64,000 nt of DNA from Callorhinus ursinus (taxonomy: Eukaryota > Chordata > Mammalia > Carnivora > Otariidae): positions 25,578,071-25,642,070 of the forward strand of contig NW_020312785.1 in NCBI RefSeq assembly GCF_003265705.1, in the 5' to 3' direction. Below the pieces are notes generated by a model. That model saw only the letters and a program-made list of their open reading frames with translations, did not search any database and was not told the origin of the DNA. Positions within the stretch are counted from its first letter, which is position 1, and the number at the start of each line of letters is the position of its first letter. The translations under genes and the position numbers were made by a program. Positions 1 through 12,314 of the stretch are shown one piece after another.

Positions 1-333
1 GCAAGAGAAGGAAAAGAGGTCTTTGTTTCTCATAAAAATATCAATCACTAACACCGTCACATTTAGAGGTAACAAGGTATGGCGTAATTAGAATATAATT
101 CCTCTCCTTTTCATTGTTTTGGATTTTACTTTTTATTTTAATTAGTCTTTGTCTAAGTGGGGATTTCTGCTGTTATTGGCCAAATGACAGGAAAATGTTT
201 AAAGTGTGTTAATAAAAGGACACAAAGTACTTCACATAAGAAGTGCCAAGACCCTTCCAATATCAGAATATTCTGTGCTATTTGAAGTGCACTCTTGTAA
301 ATTCTAGTCTATCTAGAATATCTCAATATTGGA
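1..333. other. unassigned AT-rich DNA
   Basis: Unique-looking AT-rich sequence before the first SINE. I see no reading frame of note and no recognisable repeat. Confidence 0.5.
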
Positions 334-348
334 GAAATACACATTTCC

Positions 349-548
349 GGGGCTCCTGGGTGGCTCAGTCGTTAAGCATTTGCCTTCGGCTCAGGTCATG
401 ATCACGGGGTCCTGGGATCGAGCCCCGCATCAGGCTCCCCGCTCTGTGGGAAGCCTGCTTCTTCCTCTCCCTCTCCCCCTGCTTGTGTTCCCTCTCTCAC
501 TGTGTCTCTCTCTCTGTCAAATAAATAAAATCTTAAAAAAAGAAAAAA
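349..548 (+). repeat. CAN-SINE (tRNA-Lys-derived), full length
   Basis: The sequence begins GGGGCTCCTGGGTGGCTCAG, has the pol III B-box-like GGGATCGAGCCCC, a CT-rich middle and a tail with AAATAAATAAAATCTTAAAAA. A 15-base target-site duplication flanks it (334-348 GAAATACACATTTCC and 549-563 with one mismatch), so both ends are secure. The high similarity to the family and the good duplication suggest a relatively young insertion. The frame that reads through it from 329 is not a gene. Confidence 0.95.
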
Positions 549-563
549 GAAATACATATTTCC

Positions 564-3465
564 CAAGAAACCTTGCACACAGAAGGCATCCTTTGGAGGT
601 AAGAGTTGTGGTTTCCCAAACATGCCATTCTGCTGAGGCTCTGATAGGGAATATGTTCATGAATATGTAGACTTGTATTTTTTTTTATCATATATCATGA
701 ATCAGATGAGTATAATACATCACAACTATACCGTTACACACTCTGGTCTCTGTTCTCCCTCTGGCTGCTAATGTTGTGTTTCATATTTGAGGCCTGCCTG
801 ATTCTTCTTCCCTTGCAGATTTAAAAAAAATGTTTATTCTAGTTGAATTGTATTTTATTTATGCTCAAAATTCGTATTTTATATCTGAGTCTCAATTTCA
901 CCTTATCCTTAGCAATCCCCTTCTATATTCAGAATCTGGCATTTCATAAGTACAGGAATATTGCCTTTTACTATATATTTAATTACTGGGTTTGTTCAAC
1001 TTCTCATCTTTGGGCATTTTCCCCATCGTTGATTTTTAATGACATTTCTGTGTTTCACTTCTTCTAGTGTAAATATTCTTTATGCTCCCCGTTTATAGTT
1101 TTCTTACCCTTCCTTATCTCATCTATCTTCAATTTTATTTTTGCCTCATGATAGCTAGCACTTTCTCCAATTTTGTTGGCCTCCTTCTCTTCGGTCACTC
1201 TGTGAATTTAATTGACAACATAAAGTAGATCCTTTCTAAGTATTTTGCTATTGTCACTCTTCAATTTGAATGACATTTTCTCCTTTGCTGACACAAAACA
1301 TTTTCAGAGATCTCACTCTTACTTATTTTCAGTGCCTCAATACTTCAACCATAAAGATCTCTCCTACTCAGAGTTTTGTCCATAAACAAGGTGGGATGTT
1401 TTCCTTGTTTCTCCGAATTGTGTATTTTGATATTAGGAAGTACTCCCTAACATAATAGCTTGGAAGACTGGTAGACATGTACAACTCATCCCTAAATTCC
1501 AGGTAGCAAGAATTATTTAATATTGTGTAGCTGCTGGATTAAAAAATAATGTTTTGTTTGGACTTTCTGGCTATCTTGAACAGTCTGAATTCTTTCTATT
1601 AAAGTGAGAGAGGGAGAAGGAGCGGGGGAGGAAGTGTGAATGATAATCAAGAGCTCTCAGCAAGAAGCTTTCCTACAAATCATCCCCACATACATTCTTT
1701 GTGCTACTCAATTTGTATGCCTTATGTAAAATTGCAAAGCCTGTTCACTAAGGCTCTGGATCTGTAGTATTTCTGGGAATCACTATGTAAGACGGGATGG
1801 GAAAAAATAATGTTATGGTTGTGTAGACATGAGGAAAAACAGTGGGTCATAGACAGTAGCTCCCAATAGTAACGTGGCACTTTTCTGGTTGGTGTAGACT
1901 AGAAGTTTTCTACTTTTATGGATGTTTTTAGTTTGGTATACATAGTTCTCTCAGATTTTTTTTTTATTTGAATGCTTTTAGACAGGCTATTTACTTACTT
2001 TATATATGAGCCCAGCTTTCCCTGTGGATGAGAATAGAGTCTGATTTACATGTTTACGTTGCCTACCTGCCTCTGACAGGTATCTGAATTTACAATCACA
2101 GGATAGATCTCACGTCTACAAAAGAAGGCCAGCAAGTTTAATTGTGATCCATCCAGAGGATCAGGATAGTCCATACATTTGGATAAATTTTAGTCTTGTA
2201 ATTACTGAAAATGTCTCCCAAATGTTAGGAATAGTGTGGCTCAATATTATTCTAAGTTTTGTCTTATGCTGCGGTACTACAGATATTTCAGTTGGAAAAT
2301 TAATTTAATCATAAACTCAAAGACATATTTGCACTTTTTGATCCAATCAAATTATTTGATTCCTAGAAAGTTCCTTCAAGATAATTCAGTCTAATCACTT
2401 CATTTTATAGATGCATTTCAAGAATTTGAAATTACTTTGCAAAGATTATATTGCTTATTTATAAAACTTCAAACTAGAAGCCAATATTCTTTGCATATTT
2501 TAGATATTTCATATTGAACTTGTTATTTTGCCAATCCTGCCCAGGACGTCCACTCTGAAGTTTTTTAACCTATTTATTTTCTTGTTCTAAGGGCGTACAT
2601 GACAACCATCATTTGAAAATTCATATAGTTCTAATAAAATAGAAACAATCTTAAATAATCTATTTTTAAATTTTTAGATTCAATTTCTAAAGCACCAGCA
2701 CCAACCCCTTATTTTATTTATTTATTTATACCTAAAGTGCCATATAATCAATATCTTTGTGATCATTAAGACATTTTGTGGGCTGCGAAATATACTTGTC
2801 TAAATCGTATCACCTTTACTACTAATTTGTTTTCAACTCAGAGCATTTTGAATCCTTGTTTGTACGTTCTTTTTTCCCCAAGCAGGAAGTCCTCACTTCT
2901 TATTTGTGATCTTCAAAACTTAATCACTTACTTTGTTACCATAAGTAATCTACAGAATATTTGCAGCAACCCACCGTTAAATTCGTGAAGTCAGAGCCAA
3001 AGGAATGAACAGATCTATATTAAGCTTTTTTGCTATTCTTAGTTTTTGTAGAAATGTTACTGGGCTTTTTTTTGAAGCATTCAAAATTAGCATTAATTAA
3101 AGACATTGTAAGCTAATGTGTATTACCAATACTACTTTGTTAAGAACAACAAAGTAACTGAGATAGTATCCCCATAAAATGAAAAAATATATATATTTAT
3201 ATATACAAGAATTAAAATAGAAAGCAATTCTCAAGTTTTAAAAGTTAATCCTTTCCTTTTATATGGGCATATATGACTTTTTTTTTTTTTGTCTTCTAAT
3301 GTTACTGACAGAGAAAATTATGGGCAATGCCTGTATCCCAAAAAAAATGGGCATTTTTGATGCTTTTAAGAGTAATCTTAAACTTTATTTAGGGATTTTG
3401 ATGTTTGAATAATCTTTTATATTTATAGCTAGTGTCATTTGGGTAACACTTTATGTACTGTTTAA
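564..3465. other. unassigned intergenic or intronic DNA
   Basis: AT-rich sequence with only short chance frames. It includes a purine-rich patch near 1600-1640 and an ATTTATTT run near 2715-2730. No exon, RNA gene or clear transposon was recognised. Confidence 0.5.
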
Positions 3466-3467
3466 TT

Positions 3468-3640
3468 ACTGATTTTTTAAATTATGTTATGTTAGTCACC
3501 ATACAGTACTTCATTAGCTTTTGATGTGTGTTCCATGATTCATTATTTGTGTCTAACACCCAATGCTCCATGCAGAACGTGTCCTCCTTAATACCCATCA
3601 CTGGGCTAACCCATCCCCCCAAGCCCCCTCCCCTGAAACT
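3468..3640 (-). repeat. 5'-truncated L1, 3' end only
   Basis: Read on the minus strand this is the end of the carnivoran L1 3' UTR. It contains the same sequence as the L1 tail at 58.98-59.12 kb: GGGTATTAA, GGAGCATTGGGTGTTA, AATGAATCATGGAACA and GACTAACATAACATAAT. The poly(A) end is the T-rich side near 3470. Divergence from the 59 kb copy suggests moderate age. The 5' truncation point near 3640 is approximate. Confidence 0.8.
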
Positions 3641-3644
3641 TTCT

Positions 3645-6600
3645 TTTCAACATAGTTTCAAACTATCTCTTTGTCAGCTCGTTGAGGGTTATGTCTTAGG
3701 TCCAACATTTTAAGACAGTAGTGAAAAGCTCCATGATACATGCTCAAATAATATACTTATTTACTGGAATTTATATTTACAAAAATGACCTTAAATTAAT
3801 CAGAATTTACTCTAGTTCCACTAGACAGGTATCTGTTTTATCCTAACCTTAAAGAAGATGTTAATATTTTATATCATATAGAAATACCGATTGACTATTC
3901 AATCATTATAATAATGAGTACTATAACTCCTAAATCTACACACATCCTAAGACAATGAAAATTTCAACTTGGATACCCAATTTTGAGTGGATAAGATTTG
4001 GACAATATCCCTGGACTACTTGTCATGCCTTTCTTTCTTCACTCATTTCCTTTCAGCTACTGGATGTAAAAAGGTGGTAAGGTCAAATTCTTAAGTATAT
4101 ACTACAATTGGTAGAACTGATAAAAAAGATGACTATTTCTTAATATACCAGGTGTCAGAATATAAATTATTTACAATAATGTGCTCAAAATACTCAATTT
4201 TAATTTACTTACTTTCTTTTTTTATTCTTGTTATTTGCTAATGCTTATACATTGTGAACTTTGGGTAAAATTAGAAAAGGAACTGGACTTCTCTGTAGCT
4301 TCTTATATCCACCCCGCTTTACCTACAGGCATCATTGAAATGCATTTTATCCTCAGTAGTACTCGCTATAGTTCTAACTAGTTGAAATTGAAAACCTAAC
4401 TGCCCAGGGCTTATCTCATAGCAATTTCCCTTTCTCTCCTGGATTTGAATGTCTTTGTAAAGGACCCTAGCTATATATGCACTACTATTTTGCAAAGCGC
4501 TATTACTATTCTGATTTTGCCCGATCCATGTATTTCAAAACAACCAGTAACTTGACAGAACACATTCACATGCCTGTATGCCTTCAAGGACATATCTGAA
4601 ATTAAGTAAAGTAACCACCTCAAAACAAAAACTTCCTTTTGTCCTAAAAGGTAGCTCCCTTATACCAGGCTTAATAATTGTCTACTGCACTAACCAGGGA
4701 CAGTATCTGAGAAATATAGAATTAAACATTTTTTTTTCTTCTTCTCCTTCTCTTCTTATCCATTAGGACTTAAGACACCAAAGAAATATTTAGCTTCCAT
4801 AACTTAACCTGCACATTAATGTGTCTTCAATTAAGACTTCGGTTATTATCCGGCATAGACCTGATTCTCAAAGTGGGGCTTAACCCCTTTGAGAACTCAA
4901 AGGTATCTGAATCATTTTTGTTCCCTCACAGCAGGCCTTTATTTCTGCCCTTGCAAATATGCTTCACTCTCTCTACAGTTTGAGAACATGTCAATGTCAC
5001 CTCTTTCAAAGTTGCTCTCCTTCATGGAAGGGTCACCAGTGGTAAATTTCTAAGTTTGAGTGATTTTCATTAGTGGGTTTTTTTTTTTTTTGCCTTAAGG
5101 GAATATGTAACATGTCTTAGATATTTAAACACTTTAGCATGGAATTAACTAGGAAAGAAACTCAATGAACAATAAGGATAAAGTGCCCTGTGAAAACAAT
5201 CAGAAGAAAACATTTTTCCCCAAAAAATAAAAATTTGAATTTATAAATGAAAACAAAAGGATGATTAATTTAATACTTATGGATAATTTGGGAATTTTTT
5301 TAAATATAAAAATAGGAAAAACTGTGAAAGTCTTAGAAATGGGTAAAAGGGATTACTGGGTTTTCTTTCAATAGAATGCTGGGCTGGACTCTCTGGGGTC
5401 TTCTGATACTTCAGAATATGTACCTTTGAATGTCTTTGACTAAACTATTTTACAATTCTGTAGATGTAGAAGTTAACTTGTAGAAAACTGAAAGCAATAC
5501 AGTTTTTCTTATTCATAGCAATAAAATAGTTCTCATTTGTGTTAATGCAAATGAAGTTTAACTGGTAAAGAAAATAAATCTCTGATTCAAATTTCTATTT
5601 TACCAACTTTAAACTCTTACTAGTTCCCTCATTAACTATGAGTTAAAAAATACTTGACATATGTTCATTTTACATCTGCATACAAATAATGGTTGACTTT
5701 TTAAAAATCACTGAAACACCTTTGGGGTCTCTCCAGACATGACAGAGCAGGAAGGAATCTCAAAGTAAAGCCTTTTTACTTGAGCCAGACAAATACGGAC
5801 TTTTTTCTTGTGACCTCTTTTGGTTCCATAAACTTCTGAGACCTGAAGGACAATCCTTGAGATTATGACAAAGGCCTGGAGATACCACTTATTAAATGTG
5901 CACTGACCTGTAGTGGTAGGAATTTCATAGACTTTCTTGACTTAAATCAAATAGCTCTTGTTGAAAACTTTCTTCAACTACTAATAATTTTCCCAAAAAC
6001 TGTTTTTCTTACCCACTATCAAAGTTCATATTACTAGTAGCAGACGAAGTTAAAATTAATGTATAAGTTGTTTTGTGGAGATTTTTGCTTTCTCTTATAT
6101 TTGAGCTGCATAATTTTTAAAATACTTATATATGGGGTCTGGTAACATTTACCTAAAGGACAGAAGTACGAGAGATCATGTCCATGGAAAAAATTGAGAA
6201 ATCCAAGTGTATAGGTATATTTATGAAACATTTATGCAATATTTTGCTACATGAATCTATTTTAGAAAGGAAATGTTATAAGAAAGCTGTTATATTTATA
6301 TTATTTTCCTTAGAAAAATTTCTTGTTTCCTTCCTGGGATAATTCTTAGATTTAAATTTAGATATTAAGGAAGCATTTACTATAGTCCCAATAATTAAAT
6401 ATGTTAAGTTGCATATAATGGGTAAAATACTTTGAACTAAATTCTTAAATTGAGCTGCCTCACATATTATGTGGTATACCTTCCTTATGAGCATTATATT
6501 AATATCTGGAAAAATGCATTTATGATTTGAAAACAAGAAAAAATACTTGTAACTTAGGATCAAATTACTTATGTATCCACTCAATACATTTTTATTGAGC

Positions 6601-6682
6601 TCTACCTGTGGGGCAGGGCAAAGGTAAGGAGAAAATTAGAAGAGCATATAGTCTAAACTTCAGGACCTTGCAATTTAGTGGC
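3645..6682. other. unassigned intergenic or intronic DNA
   Basis: Long AT-rich stretch with chance frames only (the longest about 100 codons, minus strand near 6.3-6.6 kb, without family resemblance). The part at 6575-6680 resembles an old mammalian interspersed repeat of the type containing 'TATTGAGC...GGGGCAGGGCA', but I cannot name it. A slightly GC-richer patch lies near 5720-5900. Confidence 0.45.
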
Positions 6683-7351
6683 TGTAAGGCCCAGGCCAGG
6701 CTGCCCCAAGATGGGCCACTTTGGCATAAAGATTATTTCGAGTTAAATGTAATCAAAACTTAGCAGATGCAGGAAAAGCTTTCCACCTCCCCCTCAATGC
6801 CTAAATTCAGATTGGGAAGGAGAGCCTATAGCAAGAAGAGAGCTATTAAAGACTCCCGTTTACCTAAGGAACTTATCTGCATAATAGGGCAACCTTGTTT
6901 TTCTTTTTCTTTTTCTTTTCTTTTTCTTTACTTATTAGAGAGAGCACAAGCGGGGGTGGGGGGGGCAGAGCGAGAGGGAGAAGCAGACTCCCAGCTCAGC
7001 AGGGAGCCTGATGTGGGACTTGATCCCGATATCATGATCTGAGCCAAAGGCAGATGCTTAATGGACTGAGCCACCCAGGTACCCCAGGCAACCTTGTTTT
7101 TCTAAACATCTCCTTTCACCTTCCTGCTAATGGTCTTTGTCCCCTTTGTATCCTCAGGTCCCTACCCCTCTCCTTAGCTCATATAAGCATCATGTTGCCC
7201 CACTGTCTTTGGAATTTCCACGTCTGTGTGGATTCCCTGTATGCACACTATTAAATTTATTTTATCCTGTTAATCTGTCTCATGTCAATTTGATTCTAAG
7301 TTCATGATCAGAAGGAACTTTTAAAGCAAAGGAGGTCATCCTCCCTGACAT
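6683..7351 (+). repeat. ERV-type solo LTR, split by a SINE
   Basis: The left end starts TGTAAGGCCCAGGCC. The middle holds a TATA-like CATATAAGCATC near 7180 and an ATTAAA polyadenylation signal near 7251, and the end has CTGTTAATCTGTCTCATGTC, which is typical of the R/U5 side of mammalian ERV LTRs. Two relatives occur at 21.99-22.61 kb and, inverted, at 23.49-24.05 kb. No internal retroviral genes are present beside it, so it is a solo LTR or a fragment. The exact family and the 3' boundary are uncertain. Confidence 0.6.
6905..7085 (-). repeat. CAN-SINE inserted in an LTR
   Basis: Reverse-orientation SINE: T-rich tail at the left, then AGAGAGCACAAGC, GGGAGAAGCAGACTCCC, and the inverted head GAGCCACCCAGGTACCCC at the right. 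The target-site duplication GGCAACCTTGTTTTTCT is present at about 6888-6904 and 7087-7103. It interrupts the LTR and is therefore younger than it. Confidence 0.95.
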
Positions 7352-8770
7352 AGTAAAGGCAGATACACATGCTCACAACCATATTTCAAATCAAACTGTG
7401 GTTGAAACATTAGAAGAGTGGTAAACAGAGCACTATATGACTTATAAAGTTGTAAGTACTATAAGAAGGAAGAAATTAATTCCAAGTGGGATAATATATA
7501 AAGATTTCAAGGAGTAGGTAGTATTTTATTTGAGCTGTGAAGATCAGTAGGAGTTTGCAGAGCAGAGATGTAGAGAAGATGGATGAGTATGCACTAACCA
7601 GGCAGACACGACACAGAGACAGAGCCATAACAATACATGGAGAACAGTGGAAAAAGTAAGTTCAGGATGACCAGAGGGTTGTATACATACAGAATAAGAG
7701 GTATGCAGTGTAATACGTGGCTAGAAATTTAGATTGTGAAGTACACTACATGCCAAAATAAGGAATACTGATGACATTAGGGCCCAGTGAGGAGCCACTG
7801 ATATGTTGTTTCATTGTGAAGGAATATAACAAAGCCTCACATCTGCATACTTCAGTTTTATAACAATTATATCATTCTCACAAAATTAATGTCTAGATTA
7901 ATAACTTGAAAATAATATAAGACCAAACTAGTAGAACCCAAATCTTCACTCTGTATCAATTCAAATTTAAAACTGTGAAAGTTTCCTTAAGTTTCAGGAA
8001 GTTTGTACCTTTTGAGAAAAGTCACTTTTTTTTTAAAGCATAGACCTCAGTGTCCAAAATAATTTGTGAAAGTTTCTTCAAACTACCGGCATGTATTTAG
8101 AATATATTTTTTGAATTTTAAACATACTAATTTAGAGCTTTATCTTTTAATGTGCAAAAATTAAACAACCTTGGTAAAATTATACAATATGTAAGTACAA
8201 TATTGCACATTTTATTCACAAAACATGTCTAAACATATGTTTTAGTTTTAAGTTTTATGAAGTGAAAAATTAGCAAAAAGGCACCCCTTAAAGTTTCTTA
8301 AACCTTTCATTTTTTTTCCACAAACCCTTTATTACACACAGCTTTAAAAAATAATTAAAACCCCTCAAGCTAGAGTTTATAGCAATATATGTCACACTGA
8401 AAAGTCAAGTGAACTACAGATTTGAATCATGGAGACTCCTCTCCTATTATGAAATGGTCAATATTTTGAAGTCTGCTTTTATACATTCATGATGCTATTT
8501 GACCTCTACATACAAACATTTATTATCTGACAATAATACTCAATTTGCCAAACTAGCCCCAGTCATCTGAAAGGGCTCAGTGTGCAGAGAAGTGTTAGAT
8601 ATTTTTGTGTTGGTTTTTATGGAGGGTCTTGTAGTGACCAGACAGGTACCTTCCGTTTTTCTCTTTTAACATCTGGGTTGCTGATCTCACAAATCATATT
8701 TCGGTTGGAAATGAAAGGTGCACCACTGCCAGCATTTTGTTAGAAATAATGACACACTTTACTACCTGTA
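7352..8770. other. unassigned DNA, possible ancient repeat
   Basis: At 7560-7810 the sequence has the style of an old mammalian repeat (a run like 'GGGCCCAGTGAGGAGCCACTGA'), but I cannot name it. The rest is AT-rich with no gene visible. Confidence 0.4.
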
Positions 8771-8782
8771 AGTGCTGACCGA

Positions 8783-9019
8783 GTGGTTCTGCCTTTTCTT
8801 CCCAAGGTGACTGTAACACAGATTGATGAAAGATTCTGCAGGACGACAAAGGTTAAAGATGCAGACCTGGAGCTGGAAGCCAGAGCTGACACTGATGGAG
8901 TGGACTGCAGTGAGGATGCCCACATTATTGTCCCATCCTCTGATAACCAATGTAATATGAAAACTGACTACAGAAGAAAGGAACAAATTAAATCCATTAA
9001 TCAAGCATATCTCTGCTAA
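8783..9019 (+). other. candidate conserved block or orphan exon
   Basis: A 78-codon open frame lies in DNA that is less AT-rich than its surroundings. A pyrimidine tract ending in CAG-like TTCTTCCCAAG precedes GTGACTG at 8797-8810, so the frame could be entered through a splice acceptor, and it ends at a stop at about 9017-9019. The product is acidic in the middle (ADLELEARADTDGVDCSED) and basic at the end, with no motif I recognise. No poly(A) signal is obvious just downstream. It could be a terminal exon, a conserved non-coding element, or a chance frame. Confidence 0.25.
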
Positions 9020-9020
9020 A

Positions 9021-9960
9021 CAGTTGTTCTAAACAGATGAACAAATGAAAAATTTACTGTTTGTTTTCATGCTTTCAAGGATTGGGAAAGAAAATTAATT
9101 ATAAGATACTGGCCACACTATTAGTTAAGTTTTTCTTGAGGAAACTATTTATTGCATTGTCAAAGGACAAATGAACCTCATTAGGGAGATTAGTTTCAGC
9201 TGGTAGTTTTGCATTAAGACAAACTAATTATACACACTTCAAAAGATACCTTAAGTAAAATTATGGAAATTGAAAATCCATTTTTTACTTCTTAATTTAT
9301 GAACCGTTCAAAAATGACCACTCTATTACCTAGCATGCAACCAGAAGGAAATCGAATGTAGCCCCACTTTTCACCCAAGTGCCTGAAGGAGAACTGTTTC
9401 AGTGTGGGGTTTTGCAAGTGTTGAGATGATGGACTTACGTATTAAGGGGTTAGAACTCGGCCATGGCATTTTACTCTTACGTTGAAGCATGTCAAGCAGA
9501 GCTCCATGCCAAAAGCAATTTTTGATAAGCTACTCTGAAATCCTTTTTTTTTTTTTTTTTCAAAATGTTTTAGTTGCCCTGGATAAATAGCAAGCTGACA
9601 TCTGGTATTCTGAATTTCCCATTCAATCCACACAGGGCAAGGCAGGGAAAGGAAAATGCTACTTATCAATCGGGTCTGGCCAGTGGATGGAAGCTCCTGA
9701 GTTGGCCACAGCCAGCGCCGCTCAGTTTCCACGTTCATTTCATCCCTGGCCTTTCTGTCCAGGCAGCTAACAAGGGGGCCAATTACCAAGCTGTGTGAGC
9801 GAGGCTGCGGACACCTGTCTTCCAAAACCTGGAGTGAAACCAGACTCATTCCACAGAGTATATAAATCAGCTGTAAAATAATGACTTTTTTGGATTCAAC
9901 TGACCTGAACTGGATTCAGACTGCTGACCCAGAAAGAAAAGGCTTCACATATCCCATTAC
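9021..9960. other. candidate conserved non-coding element
   Basis: This stretch has no recognisable transposon. At 9090-9260 there are several homeodomain-type TAATTA or CTAATTA words; 9570-9860 is GC-richer with scattered CpGs, contrasting with the AT-rich flanks. A TATATAAA word at about 9858-9865 follows the GC-rich part. Frames on both strands (up to 135 codons, minus strand 9442-9849) look like by-products of the composition. A cis-regulatory element is my inference only. Confidence 0.3.
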
Positions 9961-10756
9961 CAGTCCGGTGAGCCACTGAAGACATCCCTATCCTATTCTG
10001 ACTTGCTTTTATTTATGGAAGTCTTGCTTTTGTTTATGGGAATGCAAGCCAAATTGACATTTACTCACTGTTTTTGTTTGGTTTGTAGGTTTAACTTCTC
10101 TAATTTAACAGCAGCTTTAGGGTCATGGCAGTTGACTGACTCAGGTCAAAATGGTATCAAAGTTCACTGCTTCAATCCCTAAGCCCTGTTATTGAGGAAT
10201 GATGAAGGTAGAGTTTTAAAATATTTTTCTTATATAAAACTAAAGGGTTTTCTTCAGACAGATTATCTCATGATATCAGAAAAAAAAAAAGAAAAGAAAA
10301 GAAAAAAAGTTCCAACTTTTTTTTTTTTTAAAGAAAATTATGTGAATCTTAACAGTGATTCACACTGCCTACTCCATCAGCCCCCGGTGGCTAGGGAAAT
10401 TTCAGAATTAGCTAAGATTTTTCTTTTTCCAGAATAAGTGTGCCACCTGAGAGGAAAATCCCGGTTGTGTAGGGCTTGAAGGGTACACAATATAGGGGGC
10501 CCTTTTAAAGAAAAATAATATAATGTGCAAATATGAAACCAGATCTCTTAGTTTGGGTGTCCCAAAAGCAAACTGCAAAAGGAGAGTATGAGTAAAATTA
10601 GCTTATGTGGGAAGTGACCCAAAAAGCACAACGAGGGAGTAAGATAATGGCATGGAAATGGGAGACAGCCAATAAAGGAGCACCAATATTAAAGTCATCA
10701 CTTTGAGCAGTTGGGGCTCAACCTTGCTGTAGGTCCTTTGGAAGAGATTTTGCTTT
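9961..10756. other. unassigned DNA
   Basis: Holds an A-rich tract near 10280-10310, a T-run near 10318-10330, and a moderately GC-rich segment from 10540 that continues beyond the SINE at 10757-10968. The last part may be an old repeat split by that SINE. No gene was recognised. Confidence 0.4.
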
Positions 10757-10968
10757 AGAGATTCATTCATTTATTTATTTATTTACTTACTTATTTACTG
10801 TAGAGAAGCAAGAAGGGGCAGAGGGAGAGGGAAAGAGAGAATCTCAAGCAGACTCCCTGCTGAGTGTGGAGCCCAATGCCAGGCTTGATCTCAAGACCCT
10901 GAAATCATGACCTCAGCCGAAATCAAGAATCAGTTGCTCAACCAACCGAGTCACCCACAGATGTCCCA
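10757..10968 (-). repeat. CAN-SINE, older diverged copy
   Basis: Reverse orientation. It shows the ATTTATTTATTTACTTACTT tail, GAGGGAAAGAGAGAATCTCAAGCAGACTCCCTGCTGAG, and the decayed inverted head GAGTCACCCACAGATGTCCC. Many substitutions and no clear target-site duplication suggest an older insertion than most SINEs here. Confidence 0.85.
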
Positions 10969-11528
10969 CTCTGAGGTCACACCTCAGAATGCCACATCAA
11001 GGGACAAGGAAACTGAGGTCTATACCTCTCCTATTCCTCATTGATTGAAAATTATAACTGAGGGGTAAGTAACTCCCTGGCATTTTGGACCTTCTCTATG
11101 CTTGTGTATGTTCATGAGCTGTGCACACTCACATAACCAGAGAAAGTCCATAACAAGGGAAGGCCTTGAGGTAGCAACCATGGGAGTGGACAGGAGCTAC
11201 CCAGCAGAGCCCTTAGTTGACTTATGGAGTAAGCTTAGGGTAGGGACTACAGGAAGGGTTCTGACAGCTCCTTCTATATTAAGTATGAAAGCATATATTG
11301 AATTAAATAATAAATCACAGCAAATCACAAATTTAAAAATGTGACAACTATGATCATTCTAGTGCTACCCACAGTGAAAGTTAAGTATGACATAGGGGAG
11401 GCCAAAATGGGCTGTGATAACAATCTTAATTGAGTGCTGCTAAGCCATCTTATTGTTGCCATGGTATTATAATAATAATAATAATAGTAAATGCATGAAC
11501 ACATTGCTAGGGACTTTCCCAGTTTCTC
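10969..11528. other. unassigned DNA
   Basis: Mixed-composition DNA, possibly the right half of an older element interrupted by the SINE just upstream. It includes an ATAATAATAATAATA run near 11470. No gene was recognised. Confidence 0.4.
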
Positions 11529-11542
11529 AAAAGGGATGAGCT

Positions 11543-11740
11543 TTGGGCGCCTGGGTGGCTCAGTTGGTTAGGCGACTGCCTTTGGCTCAGGTCATGATCC
11601 TGGAGTCCCGGGATCGAGTCCCACATCGGGCTCCCTGCTCAGCAGGGAGTCTGCTTCTCCTTCTGACCCTCTTCCCTCTAGTGCTCTCTATCTCTCATTC
11701 TCTCTCTCTCAAATAAATAAATAAAATCTTTAAAAAAAAA
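11543..11740 (+). repeat. CAN-SINE, full length
   Basis: Head GGGCGCCTGGGTGGCTCAG, B-box-like GGGATCGAGTCCC, CT-rich middle and an AAATAAATAAATAAAATC plus poly(A) tail. The target-site duplication AAAAGGGATGAGC is perfect at 11529-11541 and 11741-11753. Confidence 0.96.
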
Positions 11741-11912
11741 AAAAGGGATGAGCATTAAGTTAGGGCCCCTGAAATTTGGGCTTAAGTAATTTCTCAGTAA
11801 ATTGCCTATGGCTACTATTACTGAGTTTTTCTTATAACCCTCATATGTGTAATTCAGAAATTAAGTTGAGCATCACCTGTCAAAGTATTTTTGAGTGAGA
11901 AAAAGAAATACA

Positions 11913-12050
11913 GGGGCACCTGGGTGGCTCTGTCAGTTAAGTGTCCAATTCTTGATCTCAGTTCAGGTCTTGGTCTCAAGGCTGTTGAGTTCAAGCCCTG
12001 TGTTGTGCTCCATGCTAGGCATGGAGCCTACTTTAAAAAAATAAAAAAAA
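11913..12050 (+). repeat. CAN-SINE, older short subtype
   Basis: Starts GGGGCACCTGGGTGGCTCTG and has 'TTCTTGATCTCAGTTCAGGTC' in place of the younger 'CTGCCTTCGGCTCAGGTC'. It ends GGCATGGAGCCTACTTTAAAAAA and lacks the long CT-rich domain. This is the old CAN-SINE form, also seen at 37.02 and 60.73 kb. Confidence 0.9.
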
Positions 12051-12103
12051 TTCAATATTTCAATACATGCAAGTATTTGTGATAATTGATAAGCTATTTA
12101 TAG

Positions 12104-12314
12104 CCTAATTTCTCAACCATGGCACTACTGATATTTTGAGCTGGATAATTCTTTGTTGGGGGAGCATCCTATGAATTTTAGGATGTTTAGCAGAATCCCC
12201 TCCCTTTACTACTGAATACAATAGCACATCTCCCCCAGTTGAAACAAACAAAAATGTCTCTAGATATTGCCAAAATGCCCCCAGGGCCAAATCACCGCCA
12301 GTTGAGAACCACCG
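12104..12314. repeat. MER20-like hAT-Charlie non-autonomous DNA transposon
   Basis: The left end CCTAATTTCTCAACC and right end AGTTGAGAACCACCG are inverted copies of the MER20 termini. Inside are TGGATAATTCTTTGTTGGGG, AGGATGTTTAGCAGAATCCC and AATGTCTCTAGATATTGCCA, all familiar MER20 words. The flanking octamers ATTTATAG and AATTAGAG match at six of eight positions, in keeping with the 8-base hAT target duplication. Confidence 0.85.

Noticed and set aside
349..420. tRNA gene
   Set aside because: The tRNA-like head with A- and B-box motifs belongs to a SINE with CT-rich body and A-rich tail; no standalone tRNA was found in the window.
329..670. 113-codon frame with a PLPLPLLVF run, and similar frames at 22597-22815 and 36642-36866
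   Set aside because: All are read through CAN-SINE bodies.
9858..9865. TATATAAA word as a host promoter
   Set aside because: Such words are expected often in AT-rich DNA; no initiator, downstream exon or frame supports a transcription start.
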